A stretch of 19,797 nt of DNA from Candidatus Kapaibacterium sp. (GCA_023259575.1 JALRHN010000020.1:1-19797), one strand, 5' to 3'; counted from the stretch's first letter, positions 7,995 through 17,167 are shown. Notes: a model not told the origin generated them from the letters alone. Numbers and translations are program-made.

Positions 7995-8002
7995 CAAATA
8001 TA
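7995..8002 (-). promoter_or_regulatory. TAnnTTTG -7 box for the hydratase gene
   Basis: On the minus strand this reads TATATTTG, an exact TAnnTTTG match, 60 bases before the hydratase ATG at 7935. No good -33 element is seen. It faces the divergent promoter, with the two boxes 22 bases apart. Confidence 0.42.
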
Positions 8003-8033
8003 CCCAAACTATAACATATAATTAGGTAATGAA

Positions 8034-9326
8034 ATGCCATATAATAATGTGAGAAAAGGAAGAGATTTTGAAGTAATTAACTCTGAAATACATAGAATCG
8101 AAACTGTGTTTTCTTCTTCTCAATATGGAAGTAGGCGCATTCAACAATTATTCTTGATAGAAGACAATATCAACTTTTTAAATAATGGATCTTTTGGTGC
8201 TACGCCTCGTATTGTATTATTAGCTCAGCAATTTTGGCGAGAAAAGATGGAAATGCAGCCCATCAGGTTTATGACAAAAGAACTTCCTATCTATCAAAGA
8301 AGTGCTTTGGGTTTGTTGGCTAACTTTTTACAAGCAGATGTTTCGTCAATGGCTTTTGTTCAAAATGCTACTACTGGCATGAATGCAGTTATACGATCAC
8401 AAATGATGAAATGGTCTGCTGGCGATGAAATATTAACTACTAATCATGTGTATGGAGCCGTAAGAAATACTTTGCTATATGCTGCCTCTTGTACGCATGC
8501 TACAATTGTAGAAGCATCCATACCATTTCCCATTATGAATGAACAACAGATTGTTCAAGCAATAGAATCAGCCATAACAGATAAAACAGTTTTTTTATGT
8601 ATCGATCATATTACTTCACCTTCGGGAATCATTTTTCCAATTAAGCAGATAATTGAATTGGCTCATTACAAAGGTATTCCAATTCTTGTTGATGGAGCCC
8701 ATGCACCTGGAATGATAGATCTTCATATAGAGGATTTACAACCTGATTGGTATACCGGAAATTGTCATAAATGGCTTTTTGCACCAAAAGGATGTGCTTT
8801 TTTATGGACACATCCCAAGCATCAAAAAGATACTCATCCTACTGTTATTTCTCATGGATATGAACAAGGATATATTCAAGAATTTGATTGGACAGGAACC
8901 AATGATTTTAGTGCATATTTAAGTATTTCTACCGCTTTAGATTTTTATGCTGCTGCTGGTGCAGGTACATTAAGGGCATATCAATCTCAAAAAGCAATTG
9001 AAATCAGAAATATGTTAAGCACAGAGTGGAATACTCCTTTGGCTTCTCCTGATTTAATGATTGGATCATTAGCAGCGCAGCAAATACCTTCTCATCTATG
9101 GCCAGATATACAAGATCATCAAGCATATGCCGAAGCTTTGCACGATGTATTATGGGAAAAGTATGCAATTGAAGTACCTGTTATAGCATTTGCTAACACA
9201 ATTTGGATTAGGATTTCTGTTCAAGTTTTTAATACAGATGAACAATATCACTATCTAGCACAGGTTATAAAGAATATGAGAAAAAAAGATATTCTATCTA
9301 TGATGAAGTCCAAAAATCAAGCATAA
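8034..9326 (+). CDS. PLP-dependent aminotransferase class V, isopenicillin-N-epimerase (CefD)-like
   Basis: A 430-residue fold-type I PLP enzyme. Early in the protein FLNNGSFGATPR (48-59) is the substrate-side signature of the CefD-like group. FVQNATTGMNAVIRS (108-122) contacts the cofactor phosphate. VDGAHAPGMIDL (219-230) holds D220 and H223, and GNCHKWLFAPKG (242-253) contains K246, the likely Schiff-base lysine. Relatives include isopenicillin-N epimerase, cysteine desulfurase-like proteins and ergothioneine lyase EgtE; no beta-lactam or ergothioneine genes are present, so the substrate is open. The ATG at 8034 has AGG 7 bases upstream and no better in-frame start nearby. The next gene follows after 67 bases. 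Confidence 0.88.
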   Translation: MPYNNVRKGRDFEVINSEIHRIETVFSSSQYGSRRIQQLFLIEDNINFLNNGSFGATPRIVLLAQQFWREKMEMQPIRFMTKELPIYQRSALGLLANFLQADVSSMAFVQNATTGMNAVIRSQMMKWSAGDEILTTNHVYGAVRNTLLYAASCTHATIVEASIPFPIMNEQQIVQAIESAITDKTVFLCIDHITSPSGIIFPIKQIIELAHYKGIPILVDGAHAPGMIDLHIEDLQPDWYTGNCHKWLFAPKGCAFLWTHPKHQKDTHPTVISHGYEQGYIQEFDWTGTNDFSAYLSISTALDFYAAAGAGTLRAYQSQKAIEIRNMLSTEWNTPLASPDLMIGSLAAQQIPSHLWPDIQDHQAYAEALHDVLWEKYAIEVPVIAFANTIWIRISVQVFNTDEQYHYLAQVIKNMRKKDILSMMKSKNQA

Positions 9327-9393
9327 GTCTGTTTTAGATATAATCCATTTACTATTTTGCATTCCAATTCATTGTTTAATAAGAGTTTGTATA

Positions 9394-12300
9394 ATGATAT
9401 CACGTTTATTTTTCCTTATCTGTCTAGTTTTTTCATTTCAAGACATCTATGCAAATGATGATTGGAAACGATATCCATCCATATCTCCAGATGGTTCTCG
9501 CATATGTTTTTCATATCAAGGAGATCTATGGATAAGTTCTTCTTTGGGTGGTAAAGCAGAAAGATTAACAAATAATGATGCATATGATATGAGCCCAAAT
9601 TGGTCTCCAGATGGTAAATCAATAGCTTTTGCTTCCGATAGACATGGGAATTTTGATGTATATATTGTTTCATCAGTTGGTGGTATCCCCAAAAGAATTT
9701 CATTCCATAATGCAAATGAATATCCTTCCGGATTTAGTGCTGATGGCTTATCAGTGTACGTTTCAATGCATAGAATGGATAGTCCAAAGAATATTCAATT
9801 TCCCTCTGGTGCTATGTCCGAATTATATGCAATTCCCATAAATGGCACAAAACCCAAACAAATTCTCACCACTCCAGCAGAAGATATTATAAGTAATAAA
9901 AAAGGGACAGTATTATTCTATCATGATAAAAAGGGATATGAAAATTCTTGGAGAAAACACCATGTTTCAGCCGTTGCACGCGATATTTGGATGGTTGATA
10001 TGCAAAGCAAAAAACACACTAAACTCACATCATATGCTGGTGAAGATAGAAATCCTGTATTAAGCCCAGATGATAAAGATTGCTATTTCCTTTCAGAGCG
10101 ATCCGGAACATTTAATGTGTGGAAATTTCCAATTGATACTCCTAAAAATACAGAGCAAGTAACAAGATTTTCTACACATCCTATTAGATTTTTATCAATT
10201 TCTATGGAAGGAATTCTTTGCTTTGGCTATCATGGCGATATCTATACAATGGATATAAAACAAGGAAAACAGCCACAAAAGGTTGATATACAAATAGTGA
10301 ATGATCTTCAGAATAATCCAATAGCATATAAAGTAATGACAAATGGCGCAACCGAAATGTCATTATCACCAAGTGGAAAAGAAATCGCTTTTATTGTCCG
10401 TGGAGAAGTATTCGTTACATCTGTAGATTATGACATCACAAAACGTATTACAAATACAGCAGAACAAGAAAGATCTGTAAGTTTCTCACCAGATGGAAGA
10501 TCTCTTATATATGCCGGAGAAAGAGATGGATCATGGAATATTTATAAAACTTCATTAATAAGAAAAGAAGAACCATTTTTCTTTAAATCAACCGTTTTGC
10601 AAGAAGAAGCACTGATTTCTTCTACAAAAGAAGAATTTCAACCAAAGTTTTCTCCTTCTGGAGATGAAATTGCATATTTAGAAGACAGAGTTGTCCTAAA
10701 AGTATATAATCTAACTTCAAAAAAAACCAGACTTATCGTAGATAGTACATATAATTATTCATATTCAGATGGTGATCAGTGGTATGATTGGTCTCCAGAT
10801 GGACAATGGTTTTTATTATCAATATTAGATAAATCACGATGGGTTGATGAAGTTGGATTGATCGATGCACAAGGTAAAGGGCCAATCAAAAATATCACAC
10901 AAAGTGGATATAATGATGGTGGACCTCGTTGGGCAAAAAATGGAAAATTATTTACTTATTCAAGTGATAAAGCAGGTTTAAGAAGCCATGGATCTTGGGG
11001 ATCGCAAAATGATGTATATGGTACTTTTCTTACTCAAGAAGCATTCGATAGATTTAGAATGACAAAAGATGAATTTGAATTGCAAAAACTAAAAGAGAAT
11101 GCTGAAAGATTAAGTCCGGAAGAACAAAGAAAAAAAGATTCATTGGAATCCGAAAGAAATAAAGGAAATATCAAACCTAAGGCTGCAGATCCATTAACAA
11201 TAGACTTTAATGGTTTAGAAGATAGAACCGTAAGAATGACGATACATTCTTCTGATTTGGCAGATTTTGTTTTGTCACCAGACGGAGAAAGACTCTATTA
11301 TCTAAGCAGATTTGAAAAAGGTTATGATATTTGGGTACAAAAATTCCGTGAGAGAGAAACAAAACTATTAGCCAAACTTGGGGCCGGTGGCGGTGGATTA
11401 GAACAAAGCCCCGATGGCAAATATTTATTTGTGATTTCTGATGGAAAAATTACAAGAATAGATACTTCTTCTGGCACTCAAAAAGTGATTCCTTTTAAAG
11501 CAGAAATGGAATTAAAAGCTGCCGAAGAAAGAGACTATATGTTTGAACATGCTTGGAGACAAGTGCAAAAAAAGTTTTATGTAGAAAACTTGCATGGTGT
11601 CAATTGGGATGTAATGAAGGCCGAATACAAAAAATTCCTTCCTTCAATTATTAATAATTATGACTTTGCTGAATTATTAAGTGAATTATTAGGAGAATTA
11701 AATGCATCTCATACAGGCAGTGGATATAGAGCTCAATATTCTGATGAAATCAGAGATCAATCTGCAGTTTTAGGTGCATTCTACGATGATAATTATTCAG
11801 CAAATGGTCTTAAAATTGTAGAAATCATAGAAAAATCTCCATTGGACAAACCAAATTCAAAGTTTTTATCAGGTATGATTATTGAAAAAATTGATGGTGT
11901 TGACATCATATCTTCTGTTGATCCATCAATATTATTGAATAGAAAAATCGGTAAACCAGTATTATTATCAGTGTTTGATCCAATAAAAAATAAAAGATTC
12001 GAAGAAATAATAAAGCCTATTTCAATTGGTGAACAAGAAGAATTATTATATCAACGCTGGGTTAAAAATAGTAGAAAAACAGTTGACAGTGTATCTAAAG
12101 GAACAATTGGATATGTTCATGTGCGGGGAATGAATAGCGAAAGTTTTAGAACAGCATATTCTGAGATTTTAGGTCGTCATGCCGATAAACAAGGTATCAT
12201 CGTAGATACGAGATTTAATGGAGGCGGTTGGCTTCATGATGATTTAGCAACCTTATTATCTGGTAAACAATATGTTCGTTTAGTGCCACGTGGACAATTA

Positions 12301-12648
12301 ATAGGAAGCGAACCACAAAATAAATGGCAAAGAAAATCAGTTGTCTTAATGAGTGAAGGAAATTATTCCGATGCCCATTTTTTCCCTTGGACATATAAAC
12401 AATTGGGAATTGGAAAATTAATCGGGATGCCTGTGCCAGGTACTGCCACAGCAGTATGGTGGGAAACACTGATAGATCCAACTTTGTATTTTGGTATTCC
12501 ACAGGTTGGTACAATTGGAAATGATGGTAAATATCTAGAAAACAATCAATTAGAGCCAGATATTACTGTAGAAAATACTCCAGAAGATTGTGAATCTGGT
12601 TATGACAGACAACTATTAAAAGCAGTTGAAGAATTAAGTAAGCCTTAA
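9394..12648 (+). CDS. Tricorn-like S41-family protease, exported
   Basis: A 1084-residue homologue of the tricorn protease with an N-terminal signal peptide (MISRLFFLICLVFSFQDIYA), so it probably works in the periplasm rather than the cytosol. Residues ~25-690 hold PD40/TolB-type propeller repeats, visible as repeated SPDG or SPSG words (SPDGKSIAFASDRHG, SPDGRSLIYAGERDG, SPSGDEIAYLEDR). A helical C1 domain, a PDZ domain (~780-870) and the C2 catalytic core follow. The active-site set is complete: H773 in NASHTGSGYR, S992-D993 in GNYSDAHFFPW, and probably E1049 in LENNQLEPDI. In tricorn the propellers gate entry of short peptides produced by other proteases. Its stop overlaps the end of convergent ccoS by 4 bases. 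No strong Shine-Dalgarno is seen. Confidence 0.95.
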   Translation: MISRLFFLICLVFSFQDIYANDDWKRYPSISPDGSRICFSYQGDLWISSSLGGKAERLTNNDAYDMSPNWSPDGKSIAFASDRHGNFDVYIVSSVGGIPKRISFHNANEYPSGFSADGLSVYVSMHRMDSPKNIQFPSGAMSELYAIPINGTKPKQILTTPAEDIISNKKGTVLFYHDKKGYENSWRKHHVSAVARDIWMVDMQSKKHTKLTSYAGEDRNPVLSPDDKDCYFLSERSGTFNVWKFPIDTPKNTEQVTRFSTHPIRFLSISMEGILCFGYHGDIYTMDIKQGKQPQKVDIQIVNDLQNNPIAYKVMTNGATEMSLSPSGKEIAFIVRGEVFVTSVDYDITKRITNTAEQERSVSFSPDGRSLIYAGERDGSWNIYKTSLIRKEEPFFFKSTVLQEEALISSTKEEFQPKFSPSGDEIAYLEDRVVLKVYNLTSKKTRLIVDSTYNYSYSDGDQWYDWSPDGQWFLLSILDKSRWVDEVGLIDAQGKGPIKNITQSGYNDGGPRWAKNGKLFTYSSDKAGLRSHGSWGSQNDVYGTFLTQEAFDRFRMTKDEFELQKLKENAERLSPEEQRKKDSLESERNKGNIKPKAADPLTIDFNGLEDRTVRMTIHSSDLADFVLSPDGERLYYLSRFEKGYDIWVQKFRERETKLLAKLGAGGGGLEQSPDGKYLFVISDGKITRIDTSSGTQKVIPFKAEMELKAAEERDYMFEHAWRQVQKKFYVENLHGVNWDVMKAEYKKFLPSIINNYDFAELLSELLGELNASHTGSGYRAQYSDEIRDQSAVLGAFYDDNYSANGLKIVEIIEKSPLDKPNSKFLSGMIIEKIDGVDIISSVDPSILLNRKIGKPVLLSVFDPIKNKRFEEIIKPISIGEQEELLYQRWVKNSRKTVDSVSKGTIGYVHVRGMNSESFRTAYSEILGRHADKQGIIVDTRFNGGGWLHDDLATLLSGKQYVRLVPRGQLIGSEPQNKWQRKSVVLMSEGNYSDAHFFPWTYKQLGIGKLIGMPVPGTATAVWWETLIDPTLYFGIPQVGTIGNDGKYLENNQLEPDITVENTPEDCESGYDRQLLKAVEELSKP

Positions 12649-12830
12649 GATAATGGGGTTTGATTATCGTCAGACCCCTTTTTTATTTCTGCTTGATCTT
12701 CGAACAATATGCGAATAGAAGGTGTTACTCTGTCATCATATTGACCATTATATACCGCCCAAGAAAAAGCAATTAAAAAACCCCCAGCAATTATGACACT
12801 TATTCCAATTGTAAGATATAATACTTCCAT
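12645..12830 (-). CDS. ccoS: cbb3-type cytochrome oxidase assembly protein CcoS
   Basis: A 61-residue membrane protein with one N-terminal transmembrane helix (about residues 4-27) followed by the family signature FSWAVYNGQYDD (CcoS proteins have F-x-WA-x-x-x-GQ-[FY]-DD). CcoS is needed for cofactor insertion into the high-affinity cbb3 terminal oxidase. Its ATG overlaps the ccoI stop by one base (TAATG), indicating translational coupling. The C-terminal tail is acidic then polar and its last codons contain the terminator of the opposite gene. No ccoN, O, P, G or H is in the window. Confidence 0.93.
   Translation of the reverse strand: MEVLYLTIGISVIIAGGFLIAFSWAVYNGQYDDRVTPSIRILFEDQAEIKKGSDDNQTPLS
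12655..12684 (+). terminator. Rho-independent terminator of the tricorn-like gene, inside ccoS
   Basis: GGGGTTTG (12655-12662) pairs with CAGACCCC (12671-12678; one G-U) around an 8-base loop and is followed by six T. It starts 6 bases after the tricorn stop codon and lies wholly within the antisense coding end of ccoS. Confidence 0.85.
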
Positions 12831-15271
12831 TATTGATTCTCCTTTAAAGCGATTTTTCTTCCGGCATATGAGCTCATTCCTAATGTAAAACCAATAACTG
12901 TTAATGAACTGATGGGCATTAATATTGCTGTATATACAGGAGTTAAAATCCCCATAACTGCTAATGTTAGCCCAATAATATTATACATCACAGAAATCCA
13001 AAATGCTGCTTTTATGATAGTAATTCCTTTTCTTGTGAATTGTACAAATGCATCAAGATAAGAAAGTGAATTCGCACTCATTATTGCATCACATCCAGGG
13101 TGAAATGCAGAGATATGTTCTGCAACCGCAATACCTATATTACTTTGCATTAATGCTCCAGAATCATTTATACCATCACCGATCATAGCAATTTTAGCAT
13201 GATCTTGATTTTGTTTAGAAAGAATAAAACGAGCTTTATCTTCTGGGCTTTGATGAAACAATAAAGAATGTTCTCCTTTAAATGCAGAAGTATAATAACC
13301 TGCATTTCTATTTGAATCACCACTTATTAAAAATACATCTACATGTAATGCCTTTGTTAAAGAGTCAATCATTGGTAAAATACCTTGTCTTGGACCCTCA
13401 TTTATGATAAAATATCCCAAAATTTTTGCATTTACAGACACCCATATCTGATCTTTATGTTCTTTTCTATGGGATACAAATTCATAGTTTCCTAGCCTTA
13501 TAGTGTTTTTTCCTGCTGCTGCAATCCATCCTTTGCCAGTAAATTCTTGAAATGAATCGCAATGAAGTCCTTTTAATGACTGAATATTATGACTCATACA
13601 AAGCCAAGAAGCCAATATCCTACTTTTTGGATGCGTAGAACTTAAGCATCCTGAGATGATTAAACGTAATTGTGTTTCAGAAAAATCTTCGCCGATATAT
13701 TCTACAGTTCCTTCTAATGATGAAGTTAAGGTTCCGGTTTTATCAAAAACTATCGTATCTACAGAGGCAAGCTCTAAAACTGTTTCTGTATTTTTAAAAT
13801 AGAGTCCATGTTTAGCAGAAATCCTCATAATATTTCCTAAAGTAAAAGGTACTGCTAATGTTAAAGCACATGGACATGCAATAATAAGGACTGCGCTAAA
13901 TACTGATAAGGCCATTGAATAATGAGGTAAATAGAACAAACCAGCTATTATTGCTAATGCTATTGTACCAAATGTAAAATATGTTCCAAACAATGTTGAT
14001 ACTGTTAATAATGTAGAACTGACTGGTTTTCTGAATAATGTATTATTCCACATTCTTAAAAGTCCACTTCGAGATATTTCTTTTTTAATCTCAATTAAAA
14101 TGGAAGGCCCTAAAACCCTAGCACCTGCATAAATAAGTGTATCCTTAAGAATTTCTACTGGAGTAGATTCACCTGTTATAAAACTATAGTCTATATGTCC
14201 ATTTGCGCTTAAAAGGATTGCATCTGAAGGAATAATCTCTTGATTTTTTACAAGTAAAATATCACCTGGGATTATTGAACTTGCAGCGATACTCCTTTCT
14301 GTATCATGATCAATTTTTGTGCACTGTAATGGTACATATGAATTAAAGTCTCTATCAAATTCCAGAGCATCAAATGATTTTTTTTGAAATACTCTTCCAA
14401 TTAATAAGAAAAACACTAATCCCGAGAAAGAATCCATAAAGCCGGGTCCAATTCCCATTAATATCTCATAGATGCTTCTGCTATATATGGCTAATATTCC
14501 CATAGAAATAGGTATATCTACATTCATTGTTCTATTTCTAAGGCCGCTCCATGCATTTTTAAAAAATGGTTGAGAACTATAAAGAATTACCGGAAGACTA
14601 AATAAAATGTTTAATGCAGCAAACATCATAGTAAATGTTGACTGTAAATCTCCAATACCTTCGTCAAAGTAACCAGGTAAACTTACCATCATTGTATTAC
14701 CAAAGGCAAATCCAGCTATAGCAAGCCTGATATACATAGATCTATTACTAGTATCCTTTTTTTGTTTATGCATTGCTGCTAGGGATATATCCGGTTCATA
14801 TCCCAATAAAGTCAATAATTCTACAATCTCCCTTACTGTTACTTGTTCAGGATTAAATAAAATACTAATCTGTTTGCCCGATAATTGAAGCTCAGATCTA
14901 ATTATTCCAGGATTCAAATGCGGAAGTTTTTCTAATAACCATACACAAGATGTACAATGTACACTTGGTAATTGAAGTACTAATTGGGCTTTTTTATCAT
15001 TCTTAAAGGCAAGAATAGATTCTGCAATAGAGCTATCATCTAAATATGCAAATCGACTTATTGATTTAGTAGATAATTTTTTTAGTGAGTGTATTTCAGA
15101 ACCATCTACAGCATAATAACCACAAAGATGATTATTTTGTAATAGTTGATAGACAGTTTTACATCCCTCGCAACAAAAAAATACATTACCATCATAAATT
15201 GCATTATCATTGCACATGTCTCCGCAATGTGAGCATGTATGAAGTATTGATTGTTGAACAGTTGTTTTCAT
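12830..15271 (-). CDS. ccoI: Copper-transporting P-type ATPase CcoI (FixI) for cbb3 oxidase
   Basis: An 813-residue P1B-type ATPase that exports copper for the cbb3 oxidase. The N-terminus has the CcoI-specific cysteine-rich domain (C13, C16, C20, C33, C34, C37, C50), then an HMA-like domain with HCTSC (C106, C109). TGES (366-369) is the dephosphorylation loop, CPC (466-468) the membrane copper site, and DKTGT (510-514) holds the phosphorylated aspartate. HP at 547-548 and GDGIND (698-703) complete the set. Eight transmembrane segments are expected in this class and the hydrophobic stretches fit. All key residues are intact, so it should be active. It leads a coupled ccoI-ccoS pair, and a candidate Fnr-type site lies 54 bases upstream. 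Confidence 0.95.
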   Translation of the reverse strand: MKTTVQQSILHTCSHCGDMCNDNAIYDGNVFFCCEGCKTVYQLLQNNHLCGYYAVDGSEIHSLKKLSTKSISRFAYLDDSSIAESILAFKNDKKAQLVLQLPSVHCTSCVWLLEKLPHLNPGIIRSELQLSGKQISILFNPEQVTVREIVELLTLLGYEPDISLAAMHKQKKDTSNRSMYIRLAIAGFAFGNTMMVSLPGYFDEGIGDLQSTFTMMFAALNILFSLPVILYSSQPFFKNAWSGLRNRTMNVDIPISMGILAIYSRSIYEILMGIGPGFMDSFSGLVFFLLIGRVFQKKSFDALEFDRDFNSYVPLQCTKIDHDTERSIAASSIIPGDILLVKNQEIIPSDAILLSANGHIDYSFITGESTPVEILKDTLIYAGARVLGPSILIEIKKEISRSGLLRMWNNTLFRKPVSSTLLTVSTLFGTYFTFGTIALAIIAGLFYLPHYSMALSVFSAVLIIACPCALTLAVPFTLGNIMRISAKHGLYFKNTETVLELASVDTIVFDKTGTLTSSLEGTVEYIGEDFSETQLRLIISGCLSSTHPKSRILASWLCMSHNIQSLKGLHCDSFQEFTGKGWIAAAGKNTIRLGNYEFVSHRKEHKDQIWVSVNAKILGYFIINEGPRQGILPMIDSLTKALHVDVFLISGDSNRNAGYYTSAFKGEHSLLFHQSPEDKARFILSKQNQDHAKIAMIGDGINDSGALMQSNIGIAVAEHISAFHPGCDAIMSANSLSYLDAFVQFTRKGITIIKAAFWISVMYNIIGLTLAVMGILTPVYTAILMPISSLTVIGFTLGMSSYAGRKIALKENQ

Positions 15272-15324
15272 TGAATTATCCTATAGAATCTCTACAAAAA
15301 TCTATGATAAAGCGCCATAATACA

Positions 15325-15338
15325 ATGATATTTGTCAT
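15325..15338. promoter_or_regulatory. Candidate Fnr/Crp-family site upstream of ccoI
   Basis: ATGATATTTGTCAT fits the Fnr-family pattern TGA(T/C)-N4-(A/G)TCA on both strands. It lies between divergent ccoI (start 15271) and the nitrilase-type gene (start 15374). On the ccoI strand a loose -7-like TAGATTTTTG (15295-15304) would place transcription start near 15289, about 42 bases from the site centre, as at class II Fnr promoters. Sequence match only. Confidence 0.38.
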
Positions 15339-15373
15339 GCAGTTTATTTCTTGAATACATAAAAAAACATCTT

Positions 15374-16171
15374 ATGATTTCTATCTCAATTATTCAATTT
15401 GCCCCAACATTTGCACATACAATTTCTAATATTGAAACTATACATTCATATCTAGATTCAGTACAAACGGATATTATTGTGTTTCCTGAATTAGCAACAA
15501 GTGGGTATTTTTTTACTGATAAGCATTCTTTAGCTCCCCATGCAATGGAATGGAAAAAACATAAGGATTTACTTGAAATCCAAAAGAGAGCCAGCACCGA
15601 AAAGAGGATTATTGTCTTGGGATTTCCAGAATTAGCAAAAGAGGGTATATATAACTCTGCAGGTATTTTCATGCCTGAAGCACAAGAATCTAAAGTGTAT
15701 AGAAAAACACATCTTTTTTATAAAGAGAAATACTGTTTTTTACCAGGAAATACAGGCTTTTTTACAGTGTATGAACAAAACATGGATATTCGATTGGGAA
15801 TCATGATCTGTTATGATTGGCGTTTTCCAGAATCAGCTAGAACCCTTGCCTTGCAAGGAGCTGATGCGATTATATGTCCAGCTAATTTAGTGACAACATT
15901 ATCAGGAAAGGTATTTCCAGCTAGGGCAATCGAAAATAAAGTATATATGATTGTAGCAAATAGAATAGGTACAGAGCAAAATGCTGAAGAAGAATTGCTA
16001 TTCAGAGGTGAATCGGCTATATATGATTATTCGGGCGATATAATAGCAAAAGCATCAAATGAACAAGAAGAAGTATTATCTGCTATGATTAGTCCAGAAA
16101 AATCAAGAATTAAGTCTTTTAATAGTGAAAATGATATCTTTTTGGATCGTAGGCCAGATATGTATGCATAA
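15374..16171 (+). CDS. Carbon-nitrogen hydrolase (nitrilase superfamily)
   Basis: A 265-residue cytoplasmic amidase-type enzyme with the full Glu-Lys-Cys triad: E39 in VFPELATSGYF, K111 in YRKTHLF and C146 in MICYDWRFPESAR. The ATG at 15374 is chosen because MISISIIQFAPTFAH is the usual beginning of the fold; 14 extra upstream residues would come from a non-ATG start and match nothing. Members cleave amides, N-carbamoyl compounds or omega-amides such as 2-oxoglutaramate; nothing nearby tells which. It stands alone, divergent from ccoI and converging on the oxidoreductase gene, which ends only 2 bases beyond its stop. Confidence 0.9.
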   Translation: MISISIIQFAPTFAHTISNIETIHSYLDSVQTDIIVFPELATSGYFFTDKHSLAPHAMEWKKHKDLLEIQKRASTEKRIIVLGFPELAKEGIYNSAGIFMPEAQESKVYRKTHLFYKEKYCFLPGNTGFFTVYEQNMDIRLGIMICYDWRFPESARTLALQGADAIICPANLVTTLSGKVFPARAIENKVYMIVANRIGTEQNAEEELLFRGESAIYDYSGDIIAKASNEQEEVLSAMISPEKSRIKSFNSENDIFLDRRPDMYA

Positions 16172-16173
16172 GA

Positions 16174-17157
16174 TTATTGAGTAGATTTTTCTACAATTAA
16201 TTCAGCAATTCTTAATGCTTCTGCTGCATCAAATGCACTAACCGCCACAGGAATTTCTCCTTTAATTGCTTTTACGAATGCTATATGTTCCTCTGCTATG
16301 GCATTTATTTGTGGAATAGTGGGTTGTTCAAAGACAATAGATTTACTTATAGAACCTAAATCAATTTGGCCTAACATCATAGCTGGAATGCTGGAATTTG
16401 GATCTTCTTTATCTTGTTTTAGTCTATATACATCAACAGAAGGTTTTGCAAAATCGAGAGACAAATATGCGTTTTTCTGGAAAATTCTCATTTTTCTCAT
16501 TGGCTGAGCAGAAATCCTTGATGCAGTTATATTTGCTACACATCCGTTTTCAAAACTAATACGTGCATTTGCTATGTCAGCCGTTTCTGTAAGTACTGAA
16601 ACTGCATTAGCTTCAACGTTTTTAACTTTTGATGCTGCAAGCCAAAGAATGATATCAATATCATGAATCATTAAATCATGAATCACAGATACATCTGTTG
16701 CTCTTGGCTTAAATTGGGACAATCTATGAGCCTCTATAAATAATGGTTCAATTGTATAAGCGTGTAATGCTAATAATGCTGGATTGAATCGTTCTACATG
16801 ACCTACCTGAACAATTACTCCTTTCTTTTTTGCAAGATCTATTAATTGAACTGCTTCTTTATATGTGGCGGTAATTGGTTTTTCTATAAAACAATGCTTA
16901 TTAGCTTCAAGAACCTTATATGCAATGTCAAAATGTGCTGAAGTTGGAGAAGCTATTATGATTGCATCACTATTATCTATAGCTTGTTGTAATGATTCAA
17001 ATCTGTGAATACCCAATTCTTGAACAATATATTGAGCTCTTTCATCATTTAGTTCAAAAAATCCAGATAGTTCTGCATAATCTACATTCTTTAATAGCTT
17101 AGCATGTATAAAACCAAGATGTCCAATACCAATAACAGCAATTTTTATAGGGTTCAT
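16174..17157 (-). CDS. Gfo/Idh/MocA-family NAD(P)-dependent oxidoreductase
   Basis: A 327-residue dehydrogenase with an N-terminal Rossmann fold: AVIGIGHLG (G10, G12, G15) binds NAD(P), and EKP at 92-94 carries the family's conserved lysine. GHVERFNPA (119-127) and HDLMIHDIDI (160-169, probable catalytic H165) follow. The ATG at 17157 is preferred; an in-frame TTG at 17181 would overlap ispF. The DLMIHDID form is common in sugar-nucleotide dehydrogenases such as GnnA/WlbA, so UDP-GlcNAc 3-dehydrogenase activity in lipid A or surface sugar synthesis is one possibility, but no partner aminotransferase is present. It lies 10 bases after ispF and is probably cotranscribed. Confidence 0.86.
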   Translation of the reverse strand: MNPIKIAVIGIGHLGFIHAKLLKNVDYAELSGFFELNDERAQYIVQELGIHRFESLQQAIDNSDAIIIASPTSAHFDIAYKVLEANKHCFIEKPITATYKEAVQLIDLAKKKGVIVQVGHVERFNPALLALHAYTIEPLFIEAHRLSQFKPRATDVSVIHDLMIHDIDIILWLAASKVKNVEANAVSVLTETADIANARISFENGCVANITASRISAQPMRKMRIFQKNAYLSLDFAKPSVDVYRLKQDKEDPNSSIPAMMLGQIDLGSISKSIVFEQPTIPQINAIAEEHIAFVKAIKGEIPVAVSAFDAAEALRIAELIVEKSTQ

Positions 17158-17167
17158 TCTTTTTCTC

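Noticed and set aside
7936..8040. 35-residue N-terminal extension of the enoyl-CoA hydratase
   Set aside because: It matches nothing in the family, would overlap the divergent gene, and covers both promoter boxes; the MNFITIS start is normal.
9353..9359. TATTTTG before the tricorn-like gene as a -7 box
   Set aside because: It is one base shorter than TAnnTTTG and has no partner element; the same near-match also occurs by chance elsewhere in the window.
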